The position numbers were made by a program, and so were the translations under genes. Below are positions 9,424-13,511 of a stretch of DNA of 13,511 nt, in pieces; within the stretch, counting starts at the first letter, position 1, and the number at the start of each line of letters is the position of its first letter. A model generated the notes under the pieces. The model did no database searches, was not told the DNA's origin, and saw nothing but the letters and a program-made list of their open reading frames with translations. This stretch comes from SZUA-186 sp041552135 (lineage in GTDB: Bacteria; Pseudomonadota; Gammaproteobacteria; UBA9214). The stretch lies in contig JBFELL010000074.1 in the NCBI GenBank assembly GCA_041552135.1, positions 1-13,511 of the forward strand, written 5' to 3'.

Positions 9424-10704
9424 ATGAAACCAGGACAGATTATGAAAACCAGATCACTATACCCAGCAGCCGGACGGCCACTCGCTGCGGCTGCAGCCAT
9501 GCTGGTCGTGGCATCGGCCACACAGGCCGGACCCCATGGCTACGACCTGCATAACAACCTGGCACCGGCATCCCAGGCCTTCGCCGGCACCAGTCTCGCC
9601 CGTCCCCAGGACACGGTCTCCGCCGTCTTTGGCAACCCGTCGACACTGACGGATTTCAAGGGCACCCAGTTCACCTTCGGCGCGACCTTCTATAATCCGA
9701 AAGTCGACCTGGAACACGACGGTAGCGTAACCGGGACGGCCTTCTCACGCCAGTCCGGCACCGATATCTTCCCCGTCCCCCAGATCGCCGTCACCCAGGA
9801 TCTCAGAGGCCTGGATATTCCTGCCACCCTCGGCCTCGGGCTGACTGCCGTATCAGGCATCGGCTCCGAGTTCCGCGGCGCGGCAGGCAGTCTTGGCGCC
9901 GGTGCGGAGTTCATTGTCGTGGGTGTCAATGCCGCACTTGGCTACGAGCTGACAAATAACCTGTCCCTCGGCGGTGCCGCCACCATCAGTTTTGCACAGA
10001 TGGACCTGGGCCTCTCCTCCACGTCAGCGGAAACCCATGCCCTCGGCCTGCGCGGCACACTGGGTATTAACTACGATTTCGGCGAGAGCACCACCATTGG
10101 TGCATTTTACCAGACCAAGCTGAAGCACAAGTTCAACAACCTGGTGGAAACCAGTCCCGGCAGCTTCGACAACACCGAAATCGAACAGCCGGCCAACGTA
10201 GGTATCGGCATCGCCAACAACAGCCTGATGGGCGGTGACCTGCTGCTCATGGCGGACTTCATGTACAAGTTCTGGGAAAATGCCGAGTTCTGGGAAGATC
10301 TCTACGAAGACCAGCGGGTCTTCAGCATGGGCGCCGAGCTCACCACAGGCAAGTGGAAGTGGCGCGCCGGTTACGGCTGGGCTGACGACCCCACCGATAG
10401 TGATGCCTCGGCACCGATCGGCAACCTGACCCAGGTCAACAGCAACATCGGTATCATCCCGCTCACTGATCCCGTTGTTCAGTACCTGCAGGCGACCCAG
10501 ACCGAGGTCATCTACAAGCACCGTATCGGCCTTGGCTTTGGCTACGAGGGCTTCCTGATGCCAAACCTCAACGTCGATGTCGGTGGCGGCTGGCAGTTCA
10601 AGGAAGACCGCGACTACGGCAAGGGCAGCCTGTCCGGCGGCGGCCACACCAATGCCGAGGTTCATTCCTGGAATGCAGGTGCTGCACTGACCTGGAAGTT
10701 CTGA
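9424..10704 (+). CDS. FadL/OmpP1/TodX-family outer-membrane channel for hydrophobic compounds
   Basis: Outer-membrane beta-barrel of 426 residues. The N-terminus is a signal peptide: a basic start, an alanine-rich hydrophobic core, and a likely cleavage after ATQA near residue 35. The mature start GYDLHNNLAPASQAFAGTSLA, followed by DTVSAVFGNPSTL, matches the FadL-family N-terminal hatch with its NP motif. The remainder is alternating beta-strand sequence rich in Gly and aromatic residues, and it ends in Phe, the usual barrel-assembly signal. Family members admit long-chain fatty acids, aromatics or alkanes; the substrate here cannot be told. Start at ATG 9424 behind AGGGGGGA (9407-9414); ATG 9442 would give a shorter, still functional signal. 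It is co-oriented with osmC and closed by a strong terminator. Confidence 0.87.
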   Translation: MKPGQIMKTRSLYPAAGRPLAAAAAMLVVASATQAGPHGYDLHNNLAPASQAFAGTSLARPQDTVSAVFGNPSTLTDFKGTQFTFGATFYNPKVDLEHDGSVTGTAFSRQSGTDIFPVPQIAVTQDLRGLDIPATLGLGLTAVSGIGSEFRGAAGSLGAGAEFIVVGVNAALGYELTNNLSLGGAATISFAQMDLGLSSTSAETHALGLRGTLGINYDFGESTTIGAFYQTKLKHKFNNLVETSPGSFDNTEIEQPANVGIGIANNSLMGGDLLLMADFMYKFWENAEFWEDLYEDQRVFSMGAELTTGKWKWRAGYGWADDPTDSDASAPIGNLTQVNSNIGIIPLTDPVVQYLQATQTEVIYKHRIGLGFGYEGFLMPNLNVDVGGGWQFKEDRDYGKGSLSGGGHTNAEVHSWNAGAALTWKF

Positions 10705-10727
10705 CCGGGCGAAACAGCGCCAACCAG

Positions 10728-10759
10728 AGACCGGCGGTATGTCTACCGCCGGTCTTTTT
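10728..10759 (+). terminator. Rho-independent terminator after the FadL-like gene
   Basis: Perfect 12-bp stem, AGACCGGCGGTA (10728-10739) with TACCGCCGGTCT (10744-10755), loop TGTC, then TTTTT (10755-10759). It lies 24 bases after the stop and marks the end of the osmC-fadL operon. Confidence 0.93.
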
Positions 10760-10854
10760 GTTTCTGCACTCCGGAACTGCCCGCCGCATCGGCCGTCCGG
10801 CATAAGGAACATCGGCCCCGGGGCAGGCAAACACCGCCGGGTACCGAGCACCTG

Positions 10855-10863
10855 TGATATAAA
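10855..10863 (+). promoter_or_regulatory. extended -10 promoter candidate for the PLP decarboxylase gene
   Basis: TG-A-TATAAA gives an extended -10 element about 30 bases before the start codon, downstream of the strong terminator. No good -35 hexamer is visible, which is usual for extended -10 promoters. Confidence 0.35.
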
Positions 10864-10893
10864 CCTGATAAGGCATCCGAAGGTACCGGCTTG

Positions 10894-12294
10894 ATGCTGG
10901 AAACCGACAACATACCGCTGCTGCAGGACGCGCTGGCGAGACTCGGCCAGGGCTTTGACCATCTGCCGGGATTCAGTCCGCAACCGGATGGCGAGGCCCT
11001 GCGCCGGGTCCTGGACCGGGTCGCCGACCGGCTGCAGGACAACTACCCCTACCCGCATCCCCTGTATGCCGGTCAGATGATGAAGCCGCCACACCCCGTG
11101 GCACGCCTGGCCTACAGCCTGGCCCTCTGGATCAACCCCAACAACCACGCCCTCGACGGGGGGCGCGCCAGTTCCGCCATGGAGCAGGAGGCCGTCGCCG
11201 GCCTCGCCGCCATGTGCGGCTGGCACAGCCACCTCGGCCACCTGTGCAGCGGCGGCACCGTTGCCAACCTGGAGGCCCTGTGGGTCGCCGGGCGCCTGCA
11301 CCCCGGCAAGAAGGTGCTGGCATCCCGCCAGGCCCACTACACCCATAGCCGCATCAGCCAGGTCCTGGGCCTGGAATTTGAATCCGTCCCGACAGACAGC
11401 CGCGGCAAGCTGGATCCGCGCGCCGTCCGGCGGCAGCTCGAGCGTGGTGACATCGGCACACTGGTGGTGACCCTGGGGACCACCGGGCTGGGCGCGCTGG
11501 ATCCGCTGCCGGAACTGCTTGCCCTGAAACAGTCTCACGATTTCAGGATCCACGTCGATGCCGCCTACGGGGGTTACTTCACCCTGGTCGATGGCCTGGA
11601 CCCGGGGCAGCGGGCGCTGTTCGATGCCATGCAGGATGCCGATTCCATCGTCATCGACCCGCACAAGCATGGCCTGCAGCCCTATGGCTGCGGCTGCGTA
11701 CTGTTCCGCGACCCGGACATCGGCTCACTCTACCGGCATGAATCACCCTATACCTATTTCAGCTCCGAGCAGCTTCACCTGGGTGAAATCAGCCTGGAGT
11801 GTTCCCGCCCGGGCGCCGCCGCCGTCGCCCTGTGGGCCACCCAGCAACTGCTGCCACTTCAGCGGGGCGGAGAATTCGCCCGGGGCCTGGCCCGCTCCCT
11901 GCAGGCGGCACGTGAACTCCATGAGCGGCTGCAGGGACACCCGGGCTACCTGACGATCAGCCCGCCGGAACTGGATATCCTCGTCTGGGCACCCCGGGGT
12001 CGAAGCGCCAGCCGCATATCCGGGCAGGCCCGCGAATGCTTCCACAGGGCGGCGACGGAGAACCTGCACCTGGCGCTGGTGGAACTGCCCGCCTCCCTGC
12101 TCACCAGCCATTGGCCGGACGTCACGTTCGACCAGGACAACGTGACCTGCCTGCGCTCCTGCCTGATGAAACCCGAGCATCTCGACTGGTGCGACAGCAT
12201 CTGGGAAATTCTCGTGCGGATCGCCGCCGAAAGGGGTAGTCATGTTGTACCCGCAACCGGACATAGTGTTCTTGCGGTGAAACACCAACAGTGA
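10894..12294 (+). CDS. pyridoxal-phosphate-dependent group II decarboxylase family protein
   Basis: Fold-type I PLP enzyme related to glutamate, tyrosine/aspartate and aromatic L-amino-acid decarboxylases, 466 residues. The family signatures are clear: SGGT at 119-122 (phosphate contact) followed by VANLEAL, HVDAAYGG with His220 and Asp222 (ring stacking and pyridine nitrogen), and DPHKHG with Lys258 forming the Schiff base to PLP. The N-terminal YPHPLYAGQMMKPPHPVA region resembles the substrate-pocket entry of the family. Which amino acid is used cannot be inferred; no antiporter or partner gene adjoins it, so an acid-resistance pair is not supported. The first methionine is ATG 10894; TTG 10891, seven bases from GAAGG, is a possible start three bases earlier. 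It stands alone between a terminator and a sigma-54-like promoter. Confidence 0.85.
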   Translation: MLETDNIPLLQDALARLGQGFDHLPGFSPQPDGEALRRVLDRVADRLQDNYPYPHPLYAGQMMKPPHPVARLAYSLALWINPNNHALDGGRASSAMEQEAVAGLAAMCGWHSHLGHLCSGGTVANLEALWVAGRLHPGKKVLASRQAHYTHSRISQVLGLEFESVPTDSRGKLDPRAVRRQLERGDIGTLVVTLGTTGLGALDPLPELLALKQSHDFRIHVDAAYGGYFTLVDGLDPGQRALFDAMQDADSIVIDPHKHGLQPYGCGCVLFRDPDIGSLYRHESPYTYFSSEQLHLGEISLECSRPGAAAVALWATQQLLPLQRGGEFARGLARSLQAARELHERLQGHPGYLTISPPELDILVWAPRGRSASRISGQARECFHRAATENLHLALVELPASLLTSHWPDVTFDQDNVTCLRSCLMKPEHLDWCDSIWEILVRIAAERGSHVVPATGHSVLAVKHQQ

Positions 12295-12359
12295 CAAGAC
12301 GGTGGTATTGCGCGTGACCCTCTCGCTCAAAACGCCGGTATCTGACCCGGTATAACTAC

Positions 12360-12375
12360 TGGCATGGATCTTGCC
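12360..12375 (+). promoter_or_regulatory. sigma-54-like -24/-12 promoter for the gcvH-like gene
   Basis: TGGCATG-GATC-TTGCC has GG at 12361-12362 and GC at 12373-12374, ten bases apart, with C before the first T. It is a near-copy of the element before the candidate small RNA. The predicted start near 12386 gives a leader of about 143 bases to ATG 12529; I see no other gene in 12295-12528. Confidence 0.6.
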
Positions 12376-12389
12376 TTGATTCAGATCAT
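12376..12389. promoter_or_regulatory. FNR/Anr-like box
   Basis: TTGATTCAGATCAT matches the FNR/Anr consensus TTGAT-N4-ATCAA at nine of ten defined bases. It directly follows the -24/-12 element and covers its predicted start site, so if it is bound it would more likely repress that promoter than activate it. It could also serve a separate sigma-70 promoter downstream, for which no clear -10 box is visible. Confidence 0.35.
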
Positions 12390-12528
12390 ATGTGTAGCTT
12401 CAGGCTGGCAAGACAAACCTGGCGTCATGCGGGACACATGGTTCAGGTCATAAAACGCGGGTTGTTGCTGGCAACTGTCGAAAACGATGGATCCGTCCTG
12501 GCGCCGATCCATCCTGCCGGAGAGAATC

Positions 12529-12912
12529 ATGCCGAACGCAGAAAACTGTCTGTTCAACCAGGAGCACATGTGGTGTCGACGCGAGGACGATGACCTCGCA
12601 GTCATTGGCGTCAGCGAGCATGCCCGGACCAGCCTGGGGGAAGTGGTATTTATCGAGTTGCCAGAACCCGGCTCGACCATATGCCAGAGCGAGTCTCTCG
12701 GCATCATTGAATCGGTAAAAGTTGTCAACGAACTCATTGCACCGGCAAGTGGTACCGTCCTTGAAACCAACGGAAAGCTTGCCGACACACCAACTGCGGT
12801 AAACGACGACCCTTACGGTGAGGGCTGGATGCTGCGGATCAGGGTCGAAAAACCGGACCAGCTGGGGCAATTGATGAGCGAGACAGGCTATCTGGATTAT
12901 GTCGGGCAGTGA
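12529..12912 (+). CDS. stand-alone GcvH-like lipoyl carrier protein
   Basis: A 127-residue homologue of the glycine cleavage H protein, which carries the aminomethyl group on a lipoyl-lysine. The EHMWCRR start, the GVSEHARTSLGEVVFIELPEPG core and Lys64 in ESVKVVNE (the lipoylation site) are all present, as is NDDPYGEGWMLRI. The start is ATG 12529, set by GGAGAG at 12519-12524; an upstream ATG at 12487 would add 14 residues with no support. No gcvT or gcvP adjoins it. Isolated H-like proteins may be spare H proteins, lipoate-transfer intermediates, or the LbpA carriers of the sulfur-oxidising heterodisulfide-reductase-like pathway; no hdr genes are in view, so the role is open. The next gene follows after 41 bases. 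Confidence 0.87.
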   Translation: MPNAENCLFNQEHMWCRREDDDLAVIGVSEHARTSLGEVVFIELPEPGSTICQSESLGIIESVKVVNELIAPASGTVLETNGKLADTPTAVNDDPYGEGWMLRIRVEKPDQLGQLMSETGYLDYVGQ

Positions 12913-12953
12913 CACACAAAACCCGAAATAACGCATCAGACTAGCCCTCGATC

Positions 12954-13355
12954 ATGCTGGAATACATCCTTTTCCATGAGCAATCGCTCAACCGTTTTGT
13001 CGAGTGGCTGGAACAGCATTCGATACCGCACCAGAATAAAAACGACGAAATGGGTCTGGTGGTCGCCGTGCCTGATGATCTTTCCGATGAACTCACCGAT
13101 ACCATAGACATATACTACGAGGAACTGCTGGCCGACACGGAGTCATTGCTGGCCGATGAGGGCGAGACCCTGGAAAAACATGCCGCCGCGATATCCGTCA
13201 GGCTGACTGACGGCAGAACCATAGAGGCATCCGCTCCACCGGACATTCTGAAACGGGTGCTGAGTGTCATCACCGTTGAGGAACTGGAAGAACTGGTGAA
13301 TGCCATTGCCCGCGGCATCGAAACACCGGATGACCGGCCGTTTTGCCAGCGCTGA
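12954..13355 (+). CDS. acidic protein of unknown function
   Basis: I do not recognise this 133-residue protein. It is strongly acidic, without a signal peptide or membrane segment. A first part (MLEYILFHEQSLNRFVEWLEQHS) looks helical, then a conserved-looking acidic helix runs through about residues 45-75, and the C-terminal part (DGRTIEASAPPDILKRVLSV and following) resembles a small alpha/beta domain ending near a single Cys. It follows the gcvH-like gene by 41 bases and precedes an exported redoxin-like gene by 24, so it probably belongs to the same transcript. The ribosome binding site before ATG 12954 is poor, which suggests some translational dependence on the upstream gene. Codon use is like its neighbours, so I think it is a real gene. 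Confidence 0.7.
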   Translation: MLEYILFHEQSLNRFVEWLEQHSIPHQNKNDEMGLVVAVPDDLSDELTDTIDIYYEELLADTESLLADEGETLEKHAAAISVRLTDGRTIEASAPPDILKRVLSVITVEELEELVNAIARGIETPDDRPFCQR

Positions 13356-13379
13356 CAGTCGAACACGGGAGAGGTCAAC

Positions 13380-13511
13380 ATGCACATCACGCGAATACCC
13401 GGGATTTTTTTCACCCTGCTCGTGCTCTACAGCCCGGTGGCCCTGTCGAATCAGACATTGACAGAATTACCGGACAGGCCTGTGGCGGCCAACTTCATGC
13501 TGCCGGACATG
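13380..13511 (+). CDS. exported thioredoxin/redoxin-like protein, N-terminal fragment (cut by window end)
   Basis: Open from ATG 13380 to the end of the window, 44 codons. GGAGAGG lies just before it and sets the start. The first 20 or so residues form a signal peptide (a basic start, then the hydrophobic IFFTLLVLYSPVALS). After it, LPDRPVAANFMLPDM looks like the opening strand of TlpA/ResA or AhpC-TSA redoxins, which commonly read like APDFTLPDLDG. The CXXC or peroxidatic Cys would lie beyond the edge, so the assignment rests on a short motif. It probably belongs to the gcvH-like operon. Confidence 0.6.
   Translation, partial: MHITRIPGIFFTLLVLYSPVALSNQTLTELPDRPVAANFMLPDM

Noticed and set aside
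10024..11670. 548-codon open frame on the - strand
   Set aside because: It lies antisense to the FadL-like gene and the decarboxylase, crosses the terminator between them, and its translation has no recognisable domain; it is a by-product of GC-rich codon use.

Overview
The window is GC-rich, gene-dense DNA from what looks like a free-living proteobacterium, most likely a gammaproteobacterium with respiratory or chemolithotrophic habits. This is inferred from the gene content: NAD-linked molybdenum/tungsten formate dehydrogenase, FolE2, a FadL-type outer-membrane protein, an H-protein homologue, and repeated sigma-54 type -24/-12 elements. I cannot name a genus. All recognised genes are on the + strand.

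Layout. (1) 1-300 is a leader region with a sigma-54-like element at 183-198. (2) 301-6241 is a compact C1/pterin block: a fused NuoE/NuoF-type formate dehydrogenase beta subunit, the large catalytic alpha subunit (translationally coupled), GTP cyclohydrolase FolE2, and a small HAD-IB phosphatase. The enzyme oxidises formate to CO2 with NAD+. FolE2 starts the pterin route to folate, and the phosphatase could serve that route, but this is inference. (3) 6436-7840 is a two-gene unit of a group I truncated haemoglobin and a PAS-like plus class III adenylate cyclase, preceded by a perfect TATAAT box. (4) 7841-8835 is about 1 kb without a convincing protein gene. It holds a sigma-54-like promoter, four successive hairpins ending in a Rho-independent terminator (a strong candidate small RNA), a large GC-rich hairpin, a 21-bp-period direct repeat and a second sigma-54-like promoter. 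(5) 8836-10759 is an OsmC-family protein and a FadL/OmpP1-like porin, closed by a perfect 12-bp terminator. (6) 10894-12294 is an orphan PLP-dependent decarboxylase. (7) 12360-13511 is a sigma-54-like promoter, an FNR-like box, a stand-alone GcvH/lipoyl-carrier homologue, an acidic protein of unknown function, and the start of an exported redoxin-like protein cut by the window edge.

The most interesting signal is regulatory. Four intergenic sites match the -24/-12 pattern (TGGCA, exact GG-N10-GC spacing, TGC). They lie before formate dehydrogenase, the candidate small RNA, osmC and the gcvH-like gene, which suggests that much of this neighbourhood belongs to RpoN regulons. The small RNA candidate at about 8216-8342 exposes CUCCUCC and CUCCCCCU tracts complementary to Shine-Dalgarno sequences, and I do not recognise it as a known family.
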